This document shows, piece after piece, positions 8,570 through 18,123 of a stretch of DNA of 64,000 nucleotides (the first letter of the stretch is position 1; every line of letters begins with the position of its first letter). The translations under genes and the position numbers were made by a program. Origin of the DNA: Sphaerotilus montanus (GTDB lineage: Bacteria > Pseudomonadota > Gammaproteobacteria > Burkholderiales > Burkholderiaceae_C). The stretch spans positions 1,550,001-1,614,000 of the forward strand of contig NZ_JACCFH010000001.1 in the NCBI RefSeq assembly GCF_013410775.1, read 5' to 3'. The notes beneath the pieces were generated by a model that saw only the letters and a list, made by a program, of their open reading frames with translations, was not told the origin of the DNA and did not search any database.

Positions 8570-9775
8570 TCACGGCGTCTTCACTGCCCGGCTCGCCACC
8601 AACCCCTGCTGCGCCGCCCACCCCGCCACGTCCTCGCGCCGGATCGCCGCCGCCATCAGCCCCGGAAACGCATCCGGCGTGCACGCGAACGACGGCACGC
8701 CCAACCCCGCCAGCTTCGCCGCGAGCTGGTGGTCATAGCTCGGCGCCCCTTCATCGCTCAGCGCCAGCAGCGCCACGCACTGCACCCCGGCTTCCACCAT
8801 CTCCGCCGCGCGCTGCAGCAGCCGCTGCTCCACCCCGCCCTCGATCAGGTCCGAGATCAGCACGAAGATCGTGTTGCGCGGGTCGCGGATCTGGCTCTGG
8901 CAGTAGGCGACCGCACGGCCGATGTCGGTGCCGCCGCCGAGCTGCACGCCGAACAGCAGTTCCACCGGGTCGTCCAGTTGATCGCTCAGGTCGACCACCT
9001 CGGTGTCGAACACCACCAGCTTCGTCGCCACCGCCGGCAGCGACGCCAGCACCGCGCCGAAGATGCTCGAATAGACGACGCTGGCCGCCATCGAGCCGCT
9101 CTGGTCGATGCACAAGATGATCTCGCGCTGCGGGCGGCGCGACTTGCGGCCATGGCCGATCAGTGTTTCGGGGACGACGGTGCGCAGCTCGGGCTGCCAG
9201 TGGCGCAGGTTGGCGCGGATGGTGCGGTGCCAGTCGATCTCGCTGTGGCGCGGGCGGCGGTTGCGCACGCTGCGGTCGATCGCGCCGGTCACGGCCGAGC
9301 GCAGCGGCTCCTCCAGGCGTTTCATGAGCTGGTCGACCACCGACTGCACCACGCGCCGCGCCGTGTCCTTGGTGCCCGCCGGGATCACACGCGACAGCGA
9401 GACGAGGCTGGCCACAAGATGCACGTCCGGCTGCACCGCTTCGAGCATCTCGGGCTGCAGTAGCATCTCGTTCAGGTTCAGCCGCTGCAGGGCGTCGCGC
9501 TGCATCACCTGCACCACCGACGCCGGGAAATACTGGCGAATGTCGCCCAGCCAGCGCACCACGGTCGGCGCGCCGCGGCCCTTGCCCGCCGTGCGCTTGC
9601 CCAGACCACCGGGGCCGTCGGCGTCGTAGAGGGCGGCCAGCGCGCGGTCCATCTCCAGCGCGGCGCCACTCGGGCTGCCGCAGGTGCCGTCGGCTTCCTC
9701 GCCGAGCACGAGGCGCCAGCGTTGCAGGCGGGTCAACGTGGCGGGGCTCTGGTCGTCACTCATGCCATCAGTCAT
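8570..9775 (-). CDS. vWA domain protein (CoxE-like), last gene of MoxR cluster
   Basis: The C-terminal half is a von Willebrand A domain with a complete MIDAS metal site: DQSGS (DxSxS), the threonine of GGGTDIG and the aspartate of LISDLIEGG. The N-terminal half is helical, as in CoxE-like proteins that act with MoxR ATPases. Two starts are possible. The ATG at 9775 overlaps the DUF5682 gene by eight bases, and another at 9763 follows its stop. I use 9775. The frame continues upstream but only as antisense coding shadow. The partner ATPase is two genes upstream. Substrate unknown. Confidence 0.88.
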   Translation of the reverse strand: MTDGMSDDQSPATLTRLQRWRLVLGEEADGTCGSPSGAALEMDRALAALYDADGPGGLGKRTAGKGRGAPTVVRWLGDIRQYFPASVVQVMQRDALQRLNLNEMLLQPEMLEAVQPDVHLVASLVSLSRVIPAGTKDTARRVVQSVVDQLMKRLEEPLRSAVTGAIDRSVRNRRPRHSEIDWHRTIRANLRHWQPELRTVVPETLIGHGRKSRRPQREIILCIDQSGSMAASVVYSSIFGAVLASLPAVATKLVVFDTEVVDLSDQLDDPVELLFGVQLGGGTDIGRAVAYCQSQIRDPRNTIFVLISDLIEGGVEQRLLQRAAEMVEAGVQCVALLALSDEGAPSYDHQLAAKLAGLGVPSFACTPDAFPGLMAAAIRREDVAGWAAQQGLVASRAVKTP

Positions 9776-12020
9776 GCGAAATCGCCTCCCTCGGCAAGCC
9801 GAGCAGTTGATGCAGCAGCGGCAGCGCCCGCGCCACCCGCACCTCGTTCCAGACCGGCCCGTCCGCCGCCGCACCACTCGCCGCGACCTTCGGCGGCTGC
9901 GCGGCGCGTTCGCCGAGCGAGCGGCGTTCGCTGCGGCTGAACTCGGCGAAGCTGCGGCGCACCAGCGGCAGCACCTGCTGGAAATGTGCGTCGCCCAGCC
10001 CGGCAAGCCAGCCGTCGATCAGCGCCCAGATCCGCGCGTCGTGCAGCAGCACCAGCGCGTTGCGGTTCAGGAAACCTTCGAGCCACGACGCCGCTGCGGC
10101 CGGGTCGGTGGCGCGGGACAACTGGTGTTGCAGCGCAATGCCGGCCTCGTCGGCGTTCACCACACCGTCGTCCAGCAGCAGCCGCATCGCCACCCCGCGC
10201 AGCAGCGCCGCCGCCGAGTCGAGCGCCGCCAGCCCGGCCAGCGCACGACGCCATTCCGCGGTCTGATCGTCACCGGCACGCCGGGCCACGGCGGCGTGTG
10301 CGGCCAGCAGCGGCTCGCGCAGCGCATGCGCCGCCTCGTCGTCCAGCGCCGCGCAGGCCAGCGGCAGGCCGATCGCGGCGCGGCCGATCAGGTGGTCGAG
10401 CACCACGCCGACCTGCGCCGTGTCGGTGCCGCGCACGTCGCCGTAGCGGAAGACATGCGCCAGCGGCGGCAGCGTCTGCAGCAGTTGCGCCGTGTCGCCG
10501 GTGACCGCTGCGAGCCGGTCCAGCGCCTGCGTCACCGCCTGCACCGCGCCCGGCAAGTCCGCCCGCAGCACGTCATCGACCAGCGCGGCCAGCACCGGCA
10601 GCGACGTTTCCTGTGCCACGCGGTCGGCGATGCGGCTGCTGGCGGCGGCCTCGACCGTCGTGCCCCAGCGGCTCGCCTCGATCAGCGTGATGGCGAACTC
10701 GGGCGCCCACTGCAGCCGCCACGTCTCATGGAAGCTGCCCTTCGCGCCGCGACTGCCGCGATCCGGCACGCCCCAGTCCAGGTCGAGCAGCCGCAGCCGG
10801 TGCAGCAGCCGGCTGCGCTCCAGGTCGTTCGGCTGGCGCAGGTCCAGATCGAGCACCCGCTGCGCCACCTCGGCCTTCAGGCGCAGGCGTTTCTGCTGCG
10901 CCTCGACATCGCGCTGCAGCGGCACGATCGGCACATCGGCCGGCACCGTGCCGAGCGCCTCGCCGACGTGCAGCGCGTGCCCGATCAGGCCGAGCACCGC
11001 GTCGTCGCCCTGCCCGATGACGCTGCGCACGGCCTCGTCCAGGTCGGCCAGCCCCGGCGTCGCGTGGCCGCGCAGCGTGGCGAGCGTGTCGGCGAGCCGG
11101 ATGGCTTCGATGACGTGGGCGCTGGAGCAGTCGATCTCGTGGGCGCGCAGCAGCGTGGCGACCTTGGCGAGCCAGCCGGCGGCGCGGGGGTGGCGGTCCG
11201 GGTCGTGCTGCCACAGGAAGTCGTACCAGCCCGGCGAGACGACACCCGCGCCATACCCCGCGCGCGTCAGGTGCCGGTGCGACCACGGCACCCAGGTCGC
11301 CTGCACCTTGAGCTTGGGCAGGCCCTTGAGCGTTGCAGCGTCGGCCTTGACGCTCGACACACCGTCCTGCAGCGCCGGCACGTGCCACGCGCCGCAGACG
11401 ACGGCGATGCGCGCAAAGCCTTCCTTGCGCGCCGCGCGCAGGCACTGGCGCATGTGGGCCTCGCGCTGCGCCTCGCGGTCGTCGGGCGGCGGCTCGTCGC
11501 GGCGCATCTCAGTCATCGCCTCGGCGATGGCGGCGAAGATGCCGGTGTCGTCACCACGTTCCTCGACCCAGCGGTTCCACCAGCTCTCGCCGTCCGGGTG
11601 GCCGTCGGCGCGGGCGAAGTCGTCGAAGGGGTCACTGCGCGGGCGGCGTGGTTCGGTGGGCTCGACCGGCACCTCGGCTTCCGCCTGATCCAGCGCCAGC
11701 GCATGCGCCCGCGGCAGGTCAATGAACCGCGCCGTGACCCCACGCCCGACCGCCCACTGCAGCGCCTGCCACTCCGGCGAGAAGCGCGCGAACGGGTAGA
11801 ACACCGCCCGCTGCGGCACGTCGAGCGCGTGGACCAGCAGCGCCACCGGCGGCACCAGCGCCGCGTCGGCGAGGTGGTGGAGCAGCGCATCCGCCTCGGG
11901 CGGGCCTTCGACGAGCAGCGCGTCGGGCTGCCACTCGTCGAGCGCCTGGCGCAAGCTGCGCGCGCAGCCGGGGCCGTGGTGGCGGATGCCAAAAAGGCGA
12001 ACCTCGGGCGTCGTGCTCAT
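9768..12020 (-). CDS. DUF5682 family protein
   Basis: This 750-residue protein starts MSTTPEVRLFGIRHHGPGC. The opening IRHHGPG motif and LLVEGPPEADAL, followed by a long alpha-helical remainder, match DUF5682. The N-terminal pattern (HHGPG, then an acidic VEGPPE) recalls TraB/ChaN/erythromycin-esterase-like domains, but that is only an impression. No transmembrane segment or signal peptide is visible. The open frame runs further upstream into the MoxR gene; the ATG at 12020, five bases after the MoxR stop, is clearly the real start. It probably works with the MoxR-vWA pair around it. Confidence 0.82.
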   Translation of the reverse strand: MSTTPEVRLFGIRHHGPGCARSLRQALDEWQPDALLVEGPPEADALLHHLADAALVPPVALLVHALDVPQRAVFYPFARFSPEWQALQWAVGRGVTARFIDLPRAHALALDQAEAEVPVEPTEPRRPRSDPFDDFARADGHPDGESWWNRWVEERGDDTGIFAAIAEAMTEMRRDEPPPDDREAQREAHMRQCLRAARKEGFARIAVVCGAWHVPALQDGVSSVKADAATLKGLPKLKVQATWVPWSHRHLTRAGYGAGVVSPGWYDFLWQHDPDRHPRAAGWLAKVATLLRAHEIDCSSAHVIEAIRLADTLATLRGHATPGLADLDEAVRSVIGQGDDAVLGLIGHALHVGEALGTVPADVPIVPLQRDVEAQQKRLRLKAEVAQRVLDLDLRQPNDLERSRLLHRLRLLDLDWGVPDRGSRGAKGSFHETWRLQWAPEFAITLIEASRWGTTVEAAASSRIADRVAQETSLPVLAALVDDVLRADLPGAVQAVTQALDRLAAVTGDTAQLLQTLPPLAHVFRYGDVRGTDTAQVGVVLDHLIGRAAIGLPLACAALDDEAAHALREPLLAAHAAVARRAGDDQTAEWRRALAGLAALDSAAALLRGVAMRLLLDDGVVNADEAGIALQHQLSRATDPAAAASWLEGFLNRNALVLLHDARIWALIDGWLAGLGDAHFQQVLPLVRRSFAEFSRSERRSLGERAAQPPKVAASGAAADGPVWNEVRVARALPLLHQLLGLPREAISHD

Positions 12021-12025
12021 CGGGA

Positions 12026-13120
12026 TCAGCCGTGGTCGCGGAAGGCGCGGTACAGGTCTTTCCAGTCGCCGCGTTCCTTCACGACCGTCTCCAGGTATTC
12101 CTTCCACACCACCGCGTCCTGCACCGGATCCTTGATCACCGCGCCGAGCAGCCCCGACGCCAGGTCCGGCGCCCCGACCACGCCGTCGCCGAAATGCCCG
12201 GCCAGCGCCATGCCGTTGCTGACGACCGAGATCGCCTCGGCGGTGGACAGCGTGCCGCTCGGGCTCTTGAGCTTGGTCTTGCCGTCCTCGGTCTGGCCGT
12301 TGCGCAGCTCGCGGAAGATCTGCACCACCCGCTTGACCTCGCGCAGCGCGGGCGGCTCGGCGGGCAGGTCCAGCGCGCGGCCCATCTCGGCGACGCGCTT
12401 GACGACGATCGACAGCTCTTCCGCCTCGCTCGACGGCACCGGCAGGATCACCGTGTTGAAGCGCCGTTTCAGCGCGCTCGACAGCTCGTTGACGCCCTTG
12501 TCGCGGTTGTTCGCGGTGGCGATGACGCTGAAGCCGCGCACCGCCTGCACCTCGCTGCCGAGTTCCGGCACGGGCAGCGTCTTCTCCGACAGCACGGTGA
12601 TCAGCGAGTCCTGCACGTCGGCGGGAATGCGCGTCAGCTCCTCGATGCGGGCGATGCGGCCGGTGCGCATCGCGTTCATCAGCGGGCTGGGCACGAGCGC
12701 CTTCTCGGACGGGCCGTGCGCGAGCAGCTCGGCGTAGTTCCAGCCGTAGCGCAACTGCTCTTCGCCGGTGCCGGCGGTGCCCTGGATCAGCAGGGTCGAG
12801 TCGTTGCTGATCGCGGCGGCGAGGTGTTCCGAGACCCACGATTTGGCGGTGCCGGGCACGCCGAACAGCAACAGGCCGCGGTCAGTCGCCAGCGTGGCCA
12901 CGGCAATCTCCATCAGCCGGCGCGCGCCAATGTACTTCGGGCTGACCTCGAAGCCGTTGTCGAGCCGCCCGCCGAGCAGGTAGGTCACCACCGCCCACGG
13001 CGACAGCTCCCAGTGGTCAGGGCGCTGGCGGCGGTCGGTGCGGCGCAGTTCGTGGAGTTCCTCGGCGTACTGGTGCTCGGCGTGGCGGCGCAGGACGGCG
13101 GTTGAAGTGGTGTCGGTCAT
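12026..13120 (-). CDS. MoxR-family AAA+ ATPase
   Basis: This 364-residue AAA+ protein has Walker A GVPGTAKS (87-94), a Walker B-like RIEEL segment (about 158-162), sensor-1 ATANN (201-205) and an arginine pair in LKRRF (219-220). MoxR ATPases act as chaperone-like remodelling machines, usually with a vWA protein that presents the substrate. The vWA gene lies two genes downstream. Gaps are 12 bases from the DUF5691 stop and five bases to the DUF5682 start, so co-translation is likely. The remodelled client in this cluster is unknown. Confidence 0.93.
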   Translation of the reverse strand: MTDTTSTAVLRRHAEHQYAEELHELRRTDRRQRPDHWELSPWAVVTYLLGGRLDNGFEVSPKYIGARRLMEIAVATLATDRGLLLFGVPGTAKSWVSEHLAAAISNDSTLLIQGTAGTGEEQLRYGWNYAELLAHGPSEKALVPSPLMNAMRTGRIARIEELTRIPADVQDSLITVLSEKTLPVPELGSEVQAVRGFSVIATANNRDKGVNELSSALKRRFNTVILPVPSSEAEELSIVVKRVAEMGRALDLPAEPPALREVKRVVQIFRELRNGQTEDGKTKLKSPSGTLSTAEAISVVSNGMALAGHFGDGVVGAPDLASGLLGAVIKDPVQDAVVWKEYLETVVKERGDWKDLYRAFRDHG

Positions 13121-13132
13121 GTTCAGCGTGAT

Positions 13133-14845
13133 TCAGCGGAAATCGGTGGAGGAAGAAACCGCCGCCACGGGCAGCGCATGAAAGGCTCGGCGCAGCGCCA
13201 CGGCCTGCTGCAGCCGGTCGTGCAGCGGCGCGATCCGGTGGTGCAGCCAGGTCGACGTGGTGGCGCTGGCATTCGGGTCCAGGGCAGCGGGCTCGGGCAG
13301 TGCTTCCACAGCGCCCAGGCACGCCAGCGGCAACCAGGCGATCAGTTCGGGCGCGGTGTCCAGCCAGGCCAGCGCGCGGCGCTCGTCGGCGTGGCGACCG
13401 GCGAACAGGTCGGTCAGTTCGCGCACCATCGCGGCCGACAGCGACGCGGCCAGCGCAGGATCCAGCTGACCGGCCTGTTCGGGGCGGCCGTCGATCAGCG
13501 GCTGTGCGCAGGTGCGCACCACCTCGCCGGCCACGTCCGCGGCTGCGCCGCCCACCCGTTCGCGCCACAGCGCCGTGCGCGCGGCCAGCGGCAGGTGGCT
13601 GCGCAGCGCGGTAACCTCGTGCGCGGGCCAGCCCGGCGCCTCGCGGCAGTCCAGCAGCGCCAGCAGCCAGCGCGCATCGACCGCACCGGGCTGCGCGTCC
13701 GGCTCGCCGGCCACGCCTGCCGAACCCGCCGCCGCCAGCACCGCCTCGCGCCAGCCGCGCAGCAGCGCGTCTTTCCAGTCCGTGCCCCGCGCCCAGTCGA
13801 TCAGCTCGGTCGGCGTCATCGCCATGTGCGCCGGCCAGAACGCGGGCGCCGTCAGCCGCGCCAGTTGGTACAGCCACCAGCCGCGTTCGCCCAGGCCGTC
13901 GTGGCGCGGGCGCTGCGTGTCGAGCCCGCGGGTTTTCCACGCCGGGTCTTCGGCAGTCGGCGGCTCGACATGCCAGCGCTTCTTCAACCCAAGCCACGCC
14001 GACTCGACCCGCAGCAGCGCCGACCACTGCCCCGCCAGCCACGCCGACTGCTCGCTGTCCGGCAAGCGCGGCAGCAGTTGCGCCGCCAGCGTGCGCACGT
14101 CACCCGCCCGGTCACGCAGCAGCTTGACCAGCAGCGGCTCGTCCGCCGCGGACAGGCCCACCGCCAGCGCCTCGACCAGCTCGGCGCGCTCGCGAGCGGC
14201 CAGCGACGCCAGCTCGGCGGTCAGGCGCTCGCGGGCGGCGTCGGGGTCGCGGCGGCGTTCGTCCTTGAGGAACGCGAGCCGGGCCGCGCCACTGCCGTGC
14301 GCCCAGTCTTCCTCGGTGGGTTCGGCCGGACGCTCGACGATCGAACGCCAGCGTGGCTGTTGCTGCACCAGCCAGCGCCCGCGCTCGCCCATCACCGCGC
14401 CCACCGCCGGCCGCAGCATCGGCAGCCGCAACGCCAGCGCCAGCATCGGCGGCAGCAGCGCCGCCGGCAGCCGCCAGCCGCGCTGCGCGACCAGCGACAG
14501 GGCCTCATGGCGCAGGCTGTCGGGGACGTCCTCTCCCAGCAAACGCTGCAGGAGCGCCTGGTGCGGCTCGGCAGACAAGGCCGGACGAGTGTCTGGCCGA
14601 GCGGGAGCCGGTGCCTCGGGCAGTGCCTCCGCCAAGGCCAGTCCACCACCGACTCGATGCGCCACCGCCAACACACCCGCGGCCCGCAGCAACACGGTGG
14701 CGTCGTCCTCCGGCGCCGTGGCCAGCGCCTGCATCAACCCGGTCAACGGCGCCGGCCCCTCGCGCAGCAGCGCCCGCAACCCCGGCGAGCGCTCCGTGCC
14801 CACCAGCGCGATCGGCAACAGCCGGTCCATCATCGGCCCCGTCAT
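13133..14845 (-). CDS. DUF5691 family helical protein
   Basis: This 570-residue protein is rich in alanine, leucine and arginine. It has repeated amphipathic helices and HEAT-like passages such as KLLRDRAGDVRTLAAQLL, which suggests a scaffold. It begins MTGPMMDRLLPIALVGTERSP, characteristic of DUF5691. The ATG at 14845 overlaps the SWIM-gene stop by four bases, which decides the start even though the frame remains open upstream. No catalytic motif is evident. In other genomes DUF5691 proteins accompany SWIM, MoxR, DUF5682 and vWA genes, as here. Confidence 0.82.
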   Translation of the reverse strand: MTGPMMDRLLPIALVGTERSPGLRALLREGPAPLTGLMQALATAPEDDATVLLRAAGVLAVAHRVGGGLALAEALPEAPAPARPDTRPALSAEPHQALLQRLLGEDVPDSLRHEALSLVAQRGWRLPAALLPPMLALALRLPMLRPAVGAVMGERGRWLVQQQPRWRSIVERPAEPTEEDWAHGSGAARLAFLKDERRRDPDAARERLTAELASLAARERAELVEALAVGLSAADEPLLVKLLRDRAGDVRTLAAQLLPRLPDSEQSAWLAGQWSALLRVESAWLGLKKRWHVEPPTAEDPAWKTRGLDTQRPRHDGLGERGWWLYQLARLTAPAFWPAHMAMTPTELIDWARGTDWKDALLRGWREAVLAAAGSAGVAGEPDAQPGAVDARWLLALLDCREAPGWPAHEVTALRSHLPLAARTALWRERVGGAAADVAGEVVRTCAQPLIDGRPEQAGQLDPALAASLSAAMVRELTDLFAGRHADERRALAWLDTAPELIAWLPLACLGAVEALPEPAALDPNASATTSTWLHHRIAPLHDRLQQAVALRRAFHALPVAAVSSSTDFR

Positions 14846-16251
14846 CGTGCGCCTCCTTCGATGCGGCCGATCTGCCACACGCCCTCGTTGCTGCGCAGCG
14901 TCAGCAGCCGCAGCGTCCGGCCATCCCACTCGCCGTGCAGATCGACCAGACCGCCGCCGGCCAGCGCCAGCAGCGTCGGCACCTGCTCGACCGGCACGTT
15001 CAGCGGCAGCGCGTGCACGTCGCCGCAGGCCCAGACGTCGTCCTCGACCACCCGGATCGTCGCCCCCGCCAGCCGCAGCGGCCACAGCGGCAGCCAAGCG
15101 TGTGCCGCCATCGCCGCCGCCGCGCGGTCGAGTTCGTCGTCCCACCCGGCGGGCACATGCGCCTCGCCGTCACTGGAGTCCGGCACCGCCTCGCGCTGCA
15201 CCGACAAGGCCCGCAGCGGCGTCGCCGACGGAAAGAACACCAGCCGCCCGGCCCGCGCCTGCCCGGTGATCCAGCTGGTCTCGAAGCCCGTCGTGCCGTG
15301 GCTGAAATCGAGCAGCAGCGCCCGCCGCCCGCTGCGCCGCCCGGACAGCCAGACGCGGCGCTCGACCAGCCGCTGTTCGCGCTCCTCGACGATCTGGCCG
15401 TCCACGCGCCAGACATCGTCCACCGCCTCGCCGCGCGCCAGCACCTCGTCGCGGTCCAGCGGCCAGCCCAGCGTGGCGCGCACATCGGCCAGCACGCCCG
15501 CGTCCAGCGTCGCCCGCCGCTGCACCGCCTCGATCAGCAGTTGCAGCCGCCCGAGCCGGGCCAGCAGCGCGGCGCTGTCGGACTCGGCCGCCGCCGCGTT
15601 CAGCCAGCCGGCCAGCGCCCCTGCCTGTGCATCGACCATGCGGGCGGCCATCGTCTGCCATTCGCCCGCGCTCTCGCGGGTCTGCACCGCCAGGCCGCGC
15701 CGCACCCGGTCGGCGAGCCAGCGCGCCAGTTCCTCCAGGCCCGCATCGATGCGCTGCCAGCGCTTGTCCTGGCGGGCGTTGGTGGTGTCGGGGATCGGTG
15801 CGGCAGCGGGATCGCCGCTGGCCGTCGGGGCCGATGCCGCCACCAAGACGGCATCCTGCTGTTTCTGCTGTTTCTGCTGCTTCTGTTCCTGCTTTTCAGC
15901 CCGCTCGCGCCGCCCTTCCAGCCAGGCGCGCACCCACTCGGGCGGCTCGGCGGGCGTGGTGAAGCGGCTGGTGTCCTGGGCGCGCAGCAGCAGCAGCGCC
16001 AGCCCGTGCTTGCAAGGGAATTTCCGGCTCGGGCACGAGCACTTGAACACCGGACCGCTCAGATCGACCTGCGTCTGATACGGCTTGGACCCGCTGCCCT
16101 GGCACTCGCCCCAGGCCGCCGCGGTGTCGTGGCCCAGGGTCGGCCACTTCGCCGGGGCCAGCAGTCCGCGGGCCGCCTTGGCGGAGGCATCGTCCGGCGC
16201 CAGGGCCAGCACCGCCTCCGTCGTGAGGACTGTCGCTGTCGCTGTGGTCAA
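14842..16251 (-). CDS. SWIM zinc-finger protein, first gene of MoxR cluster
   Basis: This 469-residue protein has a SWIM zinc finger near its N-terminus: CSCPSRKFPCKH supplies C71, C73, C80 and H82 in the CxCx(n)CxH pattern. SWIM domains bind DNA or protein partners. A central stretch (about residues 115-135) is rich in glutamine, lysine and glutamate, probably a flexible or coiled linker. It is the promoter-proximal gene of the five-gene unit, so it may recruit the complex to a target. The upstream 82 bases contain no recognisable operator. Confidence 0.88.
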   Translation of the reverse strand: MTTATATVLTTEAVLALAPDDASAKAARGLLAPAKWPTLGHDTAAAWGECQGSGSKPYQTQVDLSGPVFKCSCPSRKFPCKHGLALLLLRAQDTSRFTTPAEPPEWVRAWLEGRRERAEKQEQKQQKQQKQQDAVLVAASAPTASGDPAAAPIPDTTNARQDKRWQRIDAGLEELARWLADRVRRGLAVQTRESAGEWQTMAARMVDAQAGALAGWLNAAAAESDSAALLARLGRLQLLIEAVQRRATLDAGVLADVRATLGWPLDRDEVLARGEAVDDVWRVDGQIVEEREQRLVERRVWLSGRRSGRRALLLDFSHGTTGFETSWITGQARAGRLVFFPSATPLRALSVQREAVPDSSDGEAHVPAGWDDELDRAAAAMAAHAWLPLWPLRLAGATIRVVEDDVWACGDVHALPLNVPVEQVPTLLALAGGGLVDLHGEWDGRTLRLLTLRSNEGVWQIGRIEGGAR

Positions 16252-16333
16252 TCGAACTCCCCGGATCTGAAGTGCCGGGAAGTCTATCGACGCAACGCCG
16301 TTCAGCGGACACGCCGCGCGTGAACAAGGTCGC

Positions 16334-17968
16334 TCAAACGCAGCCGCTGGCGGCCGTTGCCGCTTCGATCAGCAGGGTCCCCGCCTGCGGCAGCAACTGC
16401 CCGCGGGCCACCAGCGCCTGCACATGGCGCGAGAAGACGGCCAGCGGCCAGCGGGCCTGCGCACTGGCACGCGGGATGCGCAGGACCAGCCGTGCCGCCT
16501 GCAGCTCGGCCTGCAGCACCTGGGCCGGTCGCGGCCCGAGGATCCCGGCCGTCTGCAGCGCGCTCACCTGCCCGATCAGCGCCCCGACCCGTTCGGCGGC
16601 CGTGAACACCGGCGCGCTGCCCGAGTGCGTCACCGGCCCGCCCCAGGCCCACGCCTGCGGCCCGATGCCGAGGCAGGTCTGCGGCGCCTCGGCGCGGGCG
16701 ACGGTGCCGGAGTAGTAGTCGTGCGTGAAACCGGCCGTGTTGCTGTAGATCGAGTTCGGGATCGGCTGCGCCTCGGTCTCGTCCTGCCAGACGTAGTACT
16801 GCCCGGTCTTGCAGTTGACGTACTGCGAGGCGGTGGCGTGGTTGTTCACGGTGGGCTGCGGGGTCTGCTGCAGCGCCTCGAAGTAGGACAGGATCGAGTG
16901 CCCCCACTCGTGCTTGTAGACGTTGCGGTGGCCGTTCACGCCGGCGTACTCGACGCTCATCGTCGTGTAGGTCTGGCTGACACCGCGTGCCTGCGTCAGC
17001 CCGGCGCCGCCCCCGATCCACAGCGACTCGCCCGTGGCCACGTCCTTCACCCGCGGATCCCACACCACGATCACCGAGTCGAAGGCCGGGTCCAGCTCCG
17101 ACAGCACATCGCCCTGCGCCGGCCACCAGCCCTCGCCGACCGGCGACAGCGTCTTCATCGGCTGGCGCGCATGGCGGATGGTCAGCGTGGGCAGCATGTT
17201 GCCGCTGGTCAGCGCCGGGATGTCGCGCTCGACGAACAGCCGGGCCTGCTCGGCGGTCTTGGTCAGTTCGGCGGACGACGAGGTGCCCTGCACATGGCGG
17301 GGCGAGCCGTCCGGGCGGGTGATCACCGCGTCGGTCTGCGGATAGACCAGCAGCAGGATCTTCCAGCGCGGATGCGGCGCATCGGCCACCCGCGGCACCA
17401 GCACCAGATCGTCATACCAGGCGGTCCCCGAAGCCAGCCCGCCCCAGAAACCCAGCCGCGGCGCCACCAGCAGCGGGCTGGTGTCCGAGAGGAAGCTCAT
17501 GCCCACGGCATGCCACGGCGTCGTTCCCAGCGTCGGCGCCGGCTGGTCCCAGCGGCCCAGCACGGAGACGGTCGCGCCCGGACTGCCCGGCTGGTCCGCC
17601 CCGCGCTGCACGTTGTCGGACTTGATCCAGCCCCCCAGGAACAGCGGCACGTTGACCGGCGCGGCCACCGGTTGCCGCCAGAGTGCGTCATCGGGCGACC
17701 GCGCATCGATGCGCACGCTGCGCCGCCCGCTGTGGGCGGTGGTGTTGTCCCAGGTGCCCAGCGCCGTGGTCGACCAGGACTCGAACTCCCACCCGGTCGG
17801 ACGCCCGCCGGGCGAGAAGGCGCCGCCCTCGAACCCGGCATTCGGGATCAGGTTCGCGGGTGCACGGCACAAGGGTGCCGCCAGGGCGGAGCCCAGCAGA
17901 CCGACCGCCAGCAGCGCGGTCGAGAGCAGACGCGGGGCGGGCGGGACAGAACGGACCGAAGAGCGCAT
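16334..17968 (-). CDS. secreted HEWGH zinc metallopeptidase-like protein with CBM-like N-terminus
   Basis: The start at 17968 follows a strong AGGAGG ribosome site and gives a Sec signal peptide ending near ALAAPLC. A carbohydrate-binding-like domain follows (NLIPNAGFEGG, then RRSVRIDARS, about residues 35-190). The C-terminal domain contains HEWGH (353-357, bases 16898-16912), a zincin HExxH motif with E as catalytic base; a downstream glutamate or THDYYSG histidine could complete the zinc site. Length is 544. It probably acts outside the cytoplasm on protein or glycoprotein. I do not recognise a named peptidase family. It is a tandem paralogue of the gene at 18124-19749. Confidence 0.72.
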   Translation of the reverse strand: MRSSVRSVPPAPRLLSTALLAVGLLGSALAAPLCRAPANLIPNAGFEGGAFSPGGRPTGWEFESWSTTALGTWDNTTAHSGRRSVRIDARSPDDALWRQPVAAPVNVPLFLGGWIKSDNVQRGADQPGSPGATVSVLGRWDQPAPTLGTTPWHAVGMSFLSDTSPLLVAPRLGFWGGLASGTAWYDDLVLVPRVADAPHPRWKILLLVYPQTDAVITRPDGSPRHVQGTSSSAELTKTAEQARLFVERDIPALTSGNMLPTLTIRHARQPMKTLSPVGEGWWPAQGDVLSELDPAFDSVIVVWDPRVKDVATGESLWIGGGAGLTQARGVSQTYTTMSVEYAGVNGHRNVYKHEWGHSILSYFEALQQTPQPTVNNHATASQYVNCKTGQYYVWQDETEAQPIPNSIYSNTAGFTHDYYSGTVARAEAPQTCLGIGPQAWAWGGPVTHSGSAPVFTAAERVGALIGQVSALQTAGILGPRPAQVLQAELQAARLVLRIPRASAQARWPLAVFSRHVQALVARGQLLPQAGTLLIEAATAASGCV

Positions 17969-18049
17969 GACAACCTCCTGTTCGACAGGGGTGACAGTGC
18001 CCCTGCGCAAGGTCATCCTGTGCACTTTTCCACGCGCCAGCATTGAGTT

Positions 18050-18061
18050 GAAACAATTTGT
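18050..18061 (-). promoter_or_regulatory. GAAACAA-box upstream of metallopeptidase gene
   Basis: The sequence GAAACAATTTGT lies 82 bases upstream of the 17968 start. It resembles the perfect palindrome found upstream of the tandem paralogue (19830-19844). The bases between box and start also align between the two genes, so the promoter seems to have been duplicated with the coding sequence. The regulator is unknown. Confidence 0.45.
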
Positions 18062-18123
18062 GCGCATCGACTCCGTGCGGCCATCCGGGCGGAGTGGTGG
18101 CTGTCGGCGTGGGGGCCGGTCCC

